Source: Maribacter aestuarii
GTDB taxonomy: Bacteria; Bacteroidota; Bacteroidia; Flavobacteriales; Flavobacteriaceae
DNA length: 64,000 nt
Direction: 5' to 3'
Assembly: GCF_027474845.2 (NCBI RefSeq)
Contig: NZ_CP107031.2
Location: 3,425,001-3,489,000 of the forward strand
The position numbers and the translations under genes were made by a program. Shown piece by piece: positions 36,992 through 44,265 of the stretch. How positions within the stretch are numbered: the first letter of the stretch is position 1; the number at the start of each line of letters is the position of its first letter. The notes below the pieces were generated by a model. It saw only the letters and a list, made by a program, of their open reading frames with translations. It did no database searches and was not told the DNA's origin.

Positions 36992-37627
36992 CTATTTGCA
37001 TTCATCATATTTTTCAGCTATTTCCAACAAATCAGATTGCCTTAATTTTCCGTTTTCAATTTTTAATGCGAGGTCCGGACAATCTGAAAAATATTTCATT
37101 GCATTTTTTTTAAAAGATTTTGTAAATGGCCCGACTTTGATCAATGGCGTTGCAATTCTGTCATATTTTCCTTGTGCGTAAAATTCATTGAAGTCCGTAG
37201 GATAATAGCCCTCTGAAGTAACAATATTAGAATTCCCTGGAAGTGGAGAAGCAGTTATCTCGCTTACCATTCGTCCATATAACCTGATATTGTCTCCGCT
37301 ATAGAGTAGCTTAAACATTTGTGATTTGCCATGCTTAGAAGTTTTTATATATCTATAAATTGAAGTTTCATTATTTAAATCTTTAAAAATTATTTCTTTA
37401 ACTGAACTTGGATAGTACTGTGATCTACCATTTTGTTCCTTCGATTCCTTATATTTTATTGAGTGAGAGTTACCAATGGCGGCCTTGTTGATTATGGGCA
37501 ATTTCAAATACCCAATTAGTGTGTCCCCCTTTTTCAATATTAATTTTCCTTGGGTCCAATCGTATTGCCCATAGATATAACCAAATACGAAAAAGCTTAA
37601 ACATAAGATTAAAAAATTTTTACTCAT
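36992..37627 (-). CDS. Secreted protein of unknown function
   Basis: Unrecognised protein of 211 residues with a cleavable signal peptide (about residues 1-20, ending near GYIYGQ). The mature part begins YDWTQGKLILKKGDTLIGYLKLP, a pattern common to many uncharacterised Bacteroidota periplasmic proteins that starts with a short beta-hairpin. A possible disulfide pair (Cys in SDCPDLA and Cys at the penultimate position) lies near the C-terminus. It is expressed toward the gapN 3' end and is convergent with gapN. No function can be assigned. Confidence 0.7.
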   Translation of the reverse strand: MSKNFLILCLSFFVFGYIYGQYDWTQGKLILKKGDTLIGYLKLPIINKAAIGNSHSIKYKESKEQNGRSQYYPSSVKEIIFKDLNNETSIYRYIKTSKHGKSQMFKLLYSGDNIRLYGRMVSEITASPLPGNSNIVTSEGYYPTDFNEFYAQGKYDRIATPLIKVGPFTKSFKKNAMKYFSDCPDLALKIENGKLRQSDLLEIAEKYDECK

Positions 37628-37672
37628 AAGGTTTTTTTAATTGTTTGCAACAAATAGCTAATAGAAGTCATA

Positions 37673-37691
37673 CTTCGACAGGCTCAGTACA
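37673..37691. repeat. Possible dispersed intergenic repeat
   Basis: CTTCGACAGGCTCAGTACA resembles a short motif I recall as recurrent in intergenic regions of Bacteroidota genomes. Only one copy is present in this window, so its repetitive nature cannot be shown here. Confidence 0.35.
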
Positions 37692-37787
37692 TGTTTTTTA
37701 GCGGTTCATAACGAAGTTAATGGATTTTTTTAATGGGTTCAAGAGGCTCACTGTTTCATTTTTACCACTTTTGTAAACCATAAAAAA

Positions 37788-37814
37788 AGGTCCAAAGAAT
37801 ACTTCTTGGACCTT
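37788..37814 (-). terminator. Intrinsic terminator of the leu operon
   Basis: AAGGTCCAAGAA pairs with TTCTTTGGACCT, with one unpaired base at the loop. On the minus strand it is followed by a run of seven T. It lies 25 bp after the leuB stop and should end the leuC-leuD-cimA-leuB transcript. Confidence 0.8.
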
Positions 37815-37838
37815 AAAATTTGTTACAAAAAATACACA

Positions 37839-38894
37839 TTAAATATTTTTGGCCAACCAATCCCCAACCTCACTGGTTTTGTAGGATTTGGCATCTTCCG
37901 ATAGGTCTTCGGTGACTACGCCTTCTGCCAAGGATTTATTTACCACACGACGGATATCATCCGCTTCCTGCTGTAGACCAAAATCCTCAAAAAGCATTGC
38001 TGCCGATAATACCGTAGCCAAAGGGTTAGCAATATTCTTTCCAGCAGCTTGCGGATAGGAGCCGTGTATAGGTTCGTATAAGGAGACTTTGCTTCCAACC
38101 GATGAGGACGGCATTAGGCCCATGGACCCTGATATAACCGAAGCTTCATCCGTTAAAATATCTCCAAATAAATTTTCGGTTATGATGACATCGTATCCTT
38201 TGGGCCATTGCACCAATCTCATCGCAACAGCATCTACAAATTCATAGGTGACTTCTACCTCTGGATAGTCCTTTTCCATGGCTTGGACCGTTTCCCGCCA
38301 TAAGCGTGATGATTCTAAAACATTGGCTTTGTCTACGCAACAAAGTCGCTTTGATCGCGTCATGGCCATTTCAAATCCTTTTTTTGCCAGACGTTGAATT
38401 TCAGCCCTGGTATAGGTCATCGTATCGAAAGCGGTATTTCCATTGTCCTTTCTTCCCCGTTCCCCAAAATAAACTCCCCCGGTTAATTCGCGAAGAATGA
38501 TTAAGTCAGTTCCTTCAATGCGTTCCCGTTTTAAGGGCGATTTATCTATTAATGATGGAAAAGTGAAAGTGGGCCTAACGTTAGCGAAAAGCCCTAATTT
38601 TTGTCTCATTTTCAACAACCCCTGTTCTGGACGCACTTTGGCCGATGGATCGTTATCAAACCTTGGATGTCCAATAGCACCAAAAAGAACGGCATCTGCA
38701 TTGGCACAGATTTCATGGGTTTCATCCGGATAGGGCTCTCCAACGGCATCAATCGCTGCCGCACCTGTTAAGGCAGGTTTCCAGTTGATATCATGATTAT
38801 ACTTTACGGCTATGGCATCACAAACTTTTACGGCTTGGTCTATTACTTCTGGTCCTATACCGTCTCCGGCTAAAAGGGCTATGTTTAGTTTCAT
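37839..38894 (-). CDS. leuB: 3-isopropylmalate dehydrogenase
   Basis: NAD-dependent beta-decarboxylating dehydrogenase of 351 residues. It converts 3-isopropylmalate to 2-oxoisocaproate, and the same fold can turn beta-methylmalate into 2-oxobutyrate. Motifs include LLAGDGIGPEVIDQ at the N-terminus, substrate-binding Arg residues in LILRELTGGVYFGERG, and the metal-binding NLFGDILTDEASV. The C-terminal EPIHGSYPQAAGKNIANP is complete. It is the last gene of the minus-strand leu operon, separated from the synthase gene by a block of heptamer repeats, and ends at a terminator. Confidence 0.97.
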   Translation of the reverse strand: MKLNIALLAGDGIGPEVIDQAVKVCDAIAVKYNHDINWKPALTGAAAIDAVGEPYPDETHEICANADAVLFGAIGHPRFDNDPSAKVRPEQGLLKMRQKLGLFANVRPTFTFPSLIDKSPLKRERIEGTDLIILRELTGGVYFGERGRKDNGNTAFDTMTYTRAEIQRLAKKGFEMAMTRSKRLCCVDKANVLESSRLWRETVQAMEKDYPEVEVTYEFVDAVAMRLVQWPKGYDVIITENLFGDILTDEASVISGSMGLMPSSSVGSKVSLYEPIHGSYPQAAGKNIANPLATVLSAAMLFEDFGLQQEADDIRRVVNKSLAEGVVTEDLSEDAKSYKTSEVGDWLAKNI

Positions 38895-38962
38895 TGATAG
38901 TAAGTTTTATTTTTTTCCGCGCAAGCGGTGATCTTTTCAGTTTATTGTGAAATTCTGTTTAA

Positions 38963-39008
38963 TTGGCTATTGGCTATTGGCTATTGGCTATTGGCTATTG
39001 GCTATTGG
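38963..39008. repeat. Heptamer tandem repeat TTGGCTA
   Basis: Six perfect tandem copies of TTGGCTA (38963-39004) plus a partial TTGG, in the gap between leuB and the citramalate/isopropylmalate synthase gene. It resembles the short tandemly repeated repetitive heptamers (STRR) described in cyanobacteria. Copy number is likely unstable. Confidence 0.95.
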
Positions 39009-39027
39009 TTTATTTTCACTTCTTTTT

Positions 39028-39090
39028 ACTAACAACTAACAACTAACAACTAACAACTAACAACTAACAACTAACAGCTAACAGCTAACG
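39028..39090. repeat. Heptamer tandem repeat ACTAACA
   Basis: Seven perfect copies of ACTAACA (39028-39076), then two variants GCTAACA and GCTAACG. The array ends 1 bp before the stop codon of the synthase gene. Only 19 bp separate it from the TTGGCTA array, so two different 7-bp arrays sit side by side. Confidence 0.95.
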
Positions 39091-39091
39091 G

Positions 39092-40615
39092 TTATATAAT
39101 ATTCAACATCTTTTCTGTCGCTTTTATGGCCGATACCGTTTGATCGGAATCCAATCCTCTTGAAATAAACTCTTTGTTACCGCTAGACCACGTGATGATG
39201 GTTTCACAAAGGGCATCGGAATTACTTCCGGGTGGGATACGAACCGCATAATCTACCAAGGTGGGCAGTTCTATCTTTAAAGAGCTATAAACCTTTCTCA
39301 AGGCATTCATGAATGCGTCGTACTGACCATCCCCCTGGGCGTGAGCCTCATAATTTTTACCGTTAATTTCAACCGATAGGGTAGTGGAAGGCATTAATCC
39401 TTTGGAATGCGTTAACACATAGGATTTTACAAAAACCTTCTGCAGATTATCCTTGGTATCCAATACATCCGATATAATGTATGGTAAATCCTCTTTGGTA
39501 ACCCTTTCCTTCTTGTCGCCAAGCTCAATAATTCTAGCTGTAACTTTTTTCAGCTCATCGTCGTTCAAGGTTAAGCCAAGCTCCTGTAAATTTTTTTGGA
39601 TGTTTGCCTTTCCGGACATTTTACCAAGAGCATATTTACGTTTTCTACCAAAACGTTCCGGCATTAAATCGCTAAAGTAAAGGTTATTTTTACTGTCTCC
39701 ATCTGCGTGAATGCCAGCTGTTTGTGTAAAAACATTATCTCCAACTATGGGCTTGTTCGCGGGAATTCCGAACCCTGTAAAAGCTGAGACCAATTTACTC
39801 ACCTTAAATAGAGAAGATTCATTAACCCCAATTTCAACCTCTGGTAAAAAATCGTTAATGACGGCCACGGCACTCGCCATTGGAGCATTACCGGCGCGCT
39901 CGCCCATACCATTTACCGTGAGGTGCAATCCATGACATCCTGCCTTTACGGCTTCCATGACATTGGCAACACCAAGATCATAATCGTTATGGCCATGAAA
40001 ATCGATATGCATTTTTGGATAACGTGCTACGATTTCCGATATAAAATCGAAGGTCTCCTTATAGGTTAAAATACCCAGTGTATCGGGTAACAATACCCTT
40101 TTTACTGGTTGGGTAGTTAAGAAGTCTAGAAACTGAAAAACATACGCTTTAGAGTTTCGCATACCATTGCTCCAATCCTCTAAGTAAATGTTATTGATGA
40201 TTCCCTTCTTTTCAGCAGCTTTGAAAACCGTTGCAATTTCTTTGAAATGCTGCTCGGGAGTTTTCTTGAGTTGGTGCTTTAAATGGTTCAAGGATCCTTT
40301 TGTCAATAGATTTTGTGACTTGGCACCGGCCTTATCCATCCATTTTAAAGAAACTCCGCCATCCACGAACGTAAGGACCTCCACTTTATCCAGGTAGTTG
40401 TTGGATTTCGCCCACTGGGTAATTTGCTGCACGGCCTCCAACTCGCCTTCGGAAACTCGGGCAGATGCCACCTCAATGCGGTCCACTTTAAGCTCTTCCA
40501 ACAATAATTTAGCGAGCTTAAGTTTTTCTGATGCCGAAAAAGATACACCCGAGGTCTGTTCGCCGTCGCGAAGGGTTGTATCCATTATTTCCAACTTTCT
40601 TTTTTGTGTTCCCAT
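39092..40615 (-). CDS. Citramalate synthase-like / 2-isopropylmalate synthase homologue
   Basis: Acyl-CoA-condensing enzyme of 507 residues. A TIM barrel (TTLRDGEQTSGVSFS; DFHGHNDYDLGVAN) carries R16/D17 and His metal ligands, followed by a LeuA regulatory domain (GDGQYDAFMNALRKV; PPGSNSDALCET). It aligns without gaps at the N-terminus with Leptospira citramalate synthase as I recall it. It keeps Leu81, Leu104 and Tyr144, the residues reported to set pyruvate specificity there. It may therefore make (R)-citramalate for isoleucine, rather than isopropylmalate for leucine. Databases usually label it 2-isopropylmalate synthase. No ilvA or canonical 390-residue leuA is in the window. It lies between leuD and leuB. 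Confidence 0.85.
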   Translation of the reverse strand: MGTQKRKLEIMDTTLRDGEQTSGVSFSASEKLKLAKLLLEELKVDRIEVASARVSEGELEAVQQITQWAKSNNYLDKVEVLTFVDGGVSLKWMDKAGAKSQNLLTKGSLNHLKHQLKKTPEQHFKEIATVFKAAEKKGIINNIYLEDWSNGMRNSKAYVFQFLDFLTTQPVKRVLLPDTLGILTYKETFDFISEIVARYPKMHIDFHGHNDYDLGVANVMEAVKAGCHGLHLTVNGMGERAGNAPMASAVAVINDFLPEVEIGVNESSLFKVSKLVSAFTGFGIPANKPIVGDNVFTQTAGIHADGDSKNNLYFSDLMPERFGRKRKYALGKMSGKANIQKNLQELGLTLNDDELKKVTARIIELGDKKERVTKEDLPYIISDVLDTKDNLQKVFVKSYVLTHSKGLMPSTTLSVEINGKNYEAHAQGDGQYDAFMNALRKVYSSLKIELPTLVDYAVRIPPGSNSDALCETIITWSSGNKEFISRGLDSDQTVSAIKATEKMLNII

Positions 40616-40631
40616 TTAGAAATTGGGTAGA

Positions 40632-40664
40632 GGGGGATATCCCCCGGACTTCCCCATGTTGGGG
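40632..40664. repeat. Twin GC-rich hairpins between leuD and synthase gene
   Basis: Two short dyads lie in the 68-bp gap: GGGGGATATCCCCC (40632-40645) and CCCCATGTTGGGG (40652-40664). They are much more GC-rich than the surroundings and are not followed by a T-run on the minus strand, so they do not look like a simple terminator. A REP-like remnant or RNA-processing hairpin is possible. Confidence 0.6.
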
Positions 40665-40683
40665 TGATTGTTATAAATTAAGA

Positions 40684-41280
40684 TTATAGGGGTGTACTCT
40701 TGGCAAACTCCTGAATCTTATCCTTTATGTTCAGTAAATAATCGATATCGTCAAAACCATTGGTCATATTGCCCTTTTTGTAATCGTTGATGTCAAAGGA
40801 CTCGCTTTCTCCAGTTGCCTCGATAGTTACCGTTTGTTCTGGAAGGCTGACCGTAAATTCCGCCTTGGGATTTTTATCTATTTCATCAAATATCTTTTGA
40901 AGAAACTCGGCACTGACTTGCACCGGTAAGACCCCGATATTGAGGCAATTACCCCTAAAAATATCTGCAAAAAAACTAGAGATTACACATCGGAATCCAT
41001 AATCATAAACTGCCCAAGCAGCATGTTCACGAGAGGAACCTGAACCAAAATTCTTTCCCCCGACCAAGATTTTTCCGCTGTATTTGGGGTCGTTTAAAAC
41101 AAAATCGGTCTTAGGTGTATTATCTTGATTGTAACGCCAATCCCTAAACAGATTGTCGCCAAACCCTTTGCGTTCGGTAGCTTTTAAAAAGCGTGCGGGG
41201 ATAATCTGATCCGTATCTACGTTCTCAATAGGTAGTGGGACCGCCGTTGATTTTAATATTGTAAATTTATCGTATGCCAT
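40684..41280 (-). CDS. leuD: 3-isopropylmalate dehydratase small subunit
   Basis: Swivelling domain of isopropylmalate isomerase, 198 residues. The signature GGKNFGSGSSREHAAWAV lies around residues 78-95. The N-terminal VDTDQIIPARFLK supplies the hydrophobic pocket loop that differs between LeuD and aconitase. It partners with LeuC, whose stop lies 29 bp upstream, to isomerise 2- to 3-isopropylmalate. It could also isomerise citramalate to beta-methylmalate if the neighbouring synthase makes citramalate. Confidence 0.97.
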   Translation of the reverse strand: MAYDKFTILKSTAVPLPIENVDTDQIIPARFLKATERKGFGDNLFRDWRYNQDNTPKTDFVLNDPKYSGKILVGGKNFGSGSSREHAAWAVYDYGFRCVISSFFADIFRGNCLNIGVLPVQVSAEFLQKIFDEIDKNPKAEFTVSLPEQTVTIEATGESESFDINDYKKGNMTNGFDDIDYLLNIKDKIQEFAKSTPL

Positions 41281-41309
41281 GTTTTCAGTTTTGTATTATG
41301 GGTAATTTG

Positions 41310-42725
41310 TTATGCCGTTTCTAATTGCATTAATTCCCTTGGGTCTGTAACTTTTCCTGTAACCGCAGCTGCGGCAGCAACTAATGGACTTGCCAATAAC
41401 GTTCTTGAGCCAGGACCTTGCCGACCTTCAAAGTTTCTATTTGATGTACTTACCGCTAATTTACCGGGAGGAATCTTATCATCGTTCATAGCCAAACATG
41501 CGGAACAACCCGGTTCGCGAAGTTCAAAACCTGCTTCTTTTAAAATATCCAGGATACCCTCTTCCTTAATGGCGTTCTCCACTTTGTGGCTTCCGGGAAC
41601 TAACCATGCAGTAACATTACCCGCTTTTTTTCTTCCCTTAACTATGGAAGCAAAAGCCCTAAAATCTTCAATCCTGCCATTGGTGCAGCTTCCAAGAAAT
41701 ACAAAATCAATGGGCTTTCCAATCATGGAATCGCCCTCATCAAAGGCCATATATTTTAATGACTTCTTATAGGTTGATGCGCCCCCTTGTACCATATCTG
41801 ATGTAGGAATATCGTTTTTGATTCCCATTCCCATTCCGGGGTTGGTGCCATAAGTGATCATAGGTTCTATCAAGGAACCATCAAAGGTTAATTCCTTATC
41901 AAAAATGGCATCGGGGTCTGTGTACAAGGTTTGCCAATAATCCATGGCTTTATCCCAGGCTTCGCCTTTAGGCGTGAATTCACGTCCTTTTATATAATGA
42001 AACGTAGTTTCATCCGGAGCTATCATACCGCCTCGGGCTCCCATTTCAATACTAAGATTACATACCGTCATTCGACCTTCCATAGTCATGTTTTTAAAAA
42101 CATCACCAGCGTATTCGACGAAATATCCCGTTGCACCGGAAGTAGTTAGTTGTGAAATGATAAAAAGCGCGACATCTTTAGGTGTAACCCCGTATTGCAA
42201 CGATCCGGTAATATTAATGCGCATTCTTTTAGGTTTGGGCTGCATAATACATTGTGTAGCCAAAACCATTTCTACTTCAGAGGTTCCAATACCAAAGGCA
42301 ATGGCTCCAAAAGCCCCATGGGTAGAAGTATGTGAGTCACCACAAACAATTGTGGCACCAGGTTGGGTGATCCCGTACTCTGGACCAACTACGTGGACGA
42401 TACCATTTTTTTCATGACCAAGTCCCCAGTAGGAAATACCATATTCATTGGCATTTTCTTCCAGCATTTTTAATTGATTTGCGGACAATGGGTCGGCCAC
42501 GGGGAGGTGTTGGTTGATTGTTGGCGTGTTATGGTCTGCCGTGGCAAATGTTTTTTCCGGATGCATTACCCGAATCCCCCTATTTTTCAAGCCTAAAAAA
42601 GCGACAGGGCTAGTGACCTCATGTACCATGTGACGGTCGATGAACAGCACATCTGGGCCATTTTCTATTTGATGCACCACGTGCGAATCCCAAACCTTGT
42701 CAAATAACGTTTTTGTTGCACTCAT
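41310..42725 (-). CDS. leuC: 3-isopropylmalate dehydratase large subunit
   Basis: Large subunit of isopropylmalate isomerase, 471 residues, carrying a 4Fe-4S cluster. Cluster cysteines are in [15 protein letters not shown] and [11 protein letters not shown], a C...CxxC arrangement. Substrate loops [17 protein letters not shown] and [24 protein letters not shown] are intact. It opens the minus-strand operon leuC-leuD-synthase-leuB. Its upstream region, shared divergently with a lipoprotein gene, contains a strong dyad at 42808-42847. Confidence 0.97.
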   Translation of the reverse strand: MSATKTLFDKVWDSHVVHQIENGPDVLFIDRHMVHEVTSPVAFLGLKNRGIRVMHPEKTFATADHNTPTINQHLPVADPLSANQLKMLEENANEYGISYWGLGHEKNGIVHVVGPEYGITQPGATIVCGDSHTSTHGAFGAIAFGIGTSEVEMVLATQCIMQPKPKRMRINITGSLQYGVTPKDVALFIISQLTTSGATGYFVEYAGDVFKNMTMEGRMTVCNLSIEMGARGGMIAPDETTFHYIKGREFTPKGEAWDKAMDYWQTLYTDPDAIFDKELTFDGSLIEPMITYGTNPGMGMGIKNDIPTSDMVQGGASTYKKSLKYMAFDEGDSMIGKPIDFVFLGSCTNGRIEDFRAFASIVKGRKKAGNVTAWLVPGSHKVENAIKEEGILDILKEAGFELREPGCSACLAMNDDKIPPGKLAVSTSNRNFEGRQGPGSRTLLASPLVAAAAAVTGKVTDPRELMQLETA

Positions 42726-42807
42726 ATTCTTTCAATTCTAAGCTAACAAAGCTAATGAATGAAAGGATTCTTTCGAAATTATACCCTTTTAAAATTACGA
42801 TGTTCAA

Positions 42808-42847
42808 AAATAGTATTTCTTACTTCTTAAGAAATCAAATACTATTT
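42808..42847. promoter_or_regulatory. 40-bp dyad in the leuC/lipoprotein divergent region
   Basis: AAATAGTATTT (42808-42818) and AAATACTATTT (42837-42847) are perfect 11-bp inverted repeats, and the spacer itself contains the palindrome TTCTTAAGAA. The nested symmetry and its position, 83 bp upstream of leuC and 63 bp upstream of the lipoprotein gene, suggest an operator. Confidence 0.5.
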
Positions 42848-42909
42848 GGTTCTGTTTAACGTTTTTTTATTCTACGCAATTTTTGATTATTGTTGTTTAA
42901 ATTTTAAAA

Positions 42910-44148
42910 ATGATGAAAAAACTTTTTGTTATTCTAAGTATCGCTTTAATCTCTTCATGTGGGTCAGATACTTTTGAACCTGAAAATGAGGTACGAAATG
43001 ATGATGAAGTTGTCACAGAAGATGGAGATGGCGAAGAACCAAATGAGGAAAATGACCCACCAGAGACTCAAAAAGTTTTTACCAATTCTGTTGCCGTTCT
43101 GTATCAAATGCCTAATGGTTTGGGTAGTGATTATCTACTTTCGGATTATAGGCAAGGAGACCAGCAAATCAATACATCCGAACCAATTAATTTATCATCT
43201 TCCTATCCGATTGCCGCTGGAAGTAAATATAGACTCATAGAAAACAATTTGTTCTTTTGGTCGGATATTGCGTTAGGAACATTCGAGTTTTTAAGCTACG
43301 ATTTACGTAATAAATCAGGAATTTTTATAGATAATTACAGGGTTGTAACAAATGATGAGCTCATGGCTAGCGGATACAACATTTGTCAATTTCCAACATC
43401 AGATTATTTTGTCACCTTAGTTTCCAATTTTACCGCTGATGGGGTATATCAGAACTCATTACATATATTCGATCCTAGCAACAATCAAATTGATGAAATA
43501 GCACTTTCTGGTGAAACCGGCCAGAACTGTGATTTTTTCAGATATAAGTCTTATGAAAATTTTTATTTCCATAATTACTGGAAAAACCGAGATAATGGTA
43601 CTGTTGATACCTTTGGTTGGAACGTAGTGAACTTATCCACAAAAGAAATTATTTCCACTTTTGATAATCCAGCAACTAACTCAACTTTTGCTATTTATGA
43701 GAATAAAGTGATTTTTTCAGACGGGACGGTATTCGATTATATGATGGATTCATCAATTGATGGTTACAACTTTCCATTTGAGATGGGTACTCCAAACATG
43801 AATGAAGCGGTTTTTGAAAATGAGATGATGCTAACTATTACAGACGGTTTATTAGAAGAGAATAGACTAACGAAAGGTATTGTTTTATATGATATGGCTA
43901 ATCAGACTTATAAAGCAATTTCATTACTAAAATTACAGGAAAAATTTCTTGAGTTTACAAATAATGAGAAGTTCATAAACGACTTATACGATGTTGTTTA
44001 TGATTTTGAAAATGAGGTAATAGCATTATCCTTTTTAGTTGCTTTTCCTGAATATGGAGTTATGTTTGTAGATTTTGACCTTAATATTTTGGAATCCCAT
44101 CTTTATGAAAGCGGTTCAGAGCCTTTGGATATGTTTGAGGTTAGATAA
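42910..44148 (+). CDS. Lipoprotein of unknown function
   Basis: Unrecognised protein of 412 residues. A lipoprotein signal peptide ends at the lipobox LISSCGSD, with Cys17 as the predicted lipidation site. A very acidic, low-complexity linker rich in Glu and Asp follows (about residues 20-55). The rest is rich in aromatic and beta-prone segments with repeated patterns such as NSLHIFDPSN, GWNVVNLST and IVLYDMANQTY, suggestive of a beta-propeller, though no family could be named. It faces away from leuC and has no evident operon partner. Confidence 0.7.
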   Translation: MMKKLFVILSIALISSCGSDTFEPENEVRNDDEVVTEDGDGEEPNEENDPPETQKVFTNSVAVLYQMPNGLGSDYLLSDYRQGDQQINTSEPINLSSSYPIAAGSKYRLIENNLFFWSDIALGTFEFLSYDLRNKSGIFIDNYRVVTNDELMASGYNICQFPTSDYFVTLVSNFTADGVYQNSLHIFDPSNNQIDEIALSGETGQNCDFFRYKSYENFYFHNYWKNRDNGTVDTFGWNVVNLSTKEIISTFDNPATNSTFAIYENKVIFSDGTVFDYMMDSSIDGYNFPFEMGTPNMNEAVFENEMMLTITDGLLEENRLTKGIVLYDMANQTYKAISLLKLQEKFLEFTNNEKFINDLYDVVYDFENEVIALSFLVAFPEYGVMFVDFDLNILESHLYESGSEPLDMFEVR

Positions 44149-44265
44149 ATCATTTTTAGATGCAATAATTCTATAGATTCCTAAACCTACCTCAATTTCA
44201 GGGATATTATGTAAGATTATAAATTTTGCTATTGGTTTTCTTTTCTAAGTTGAAAGCCGTAATGA

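Noticed and set aside
38963..39090. Heptamer arrays as a CRISPR
   Set aside because: Units are 7 bp in direct tandem without spacers, and no cas genes are present.
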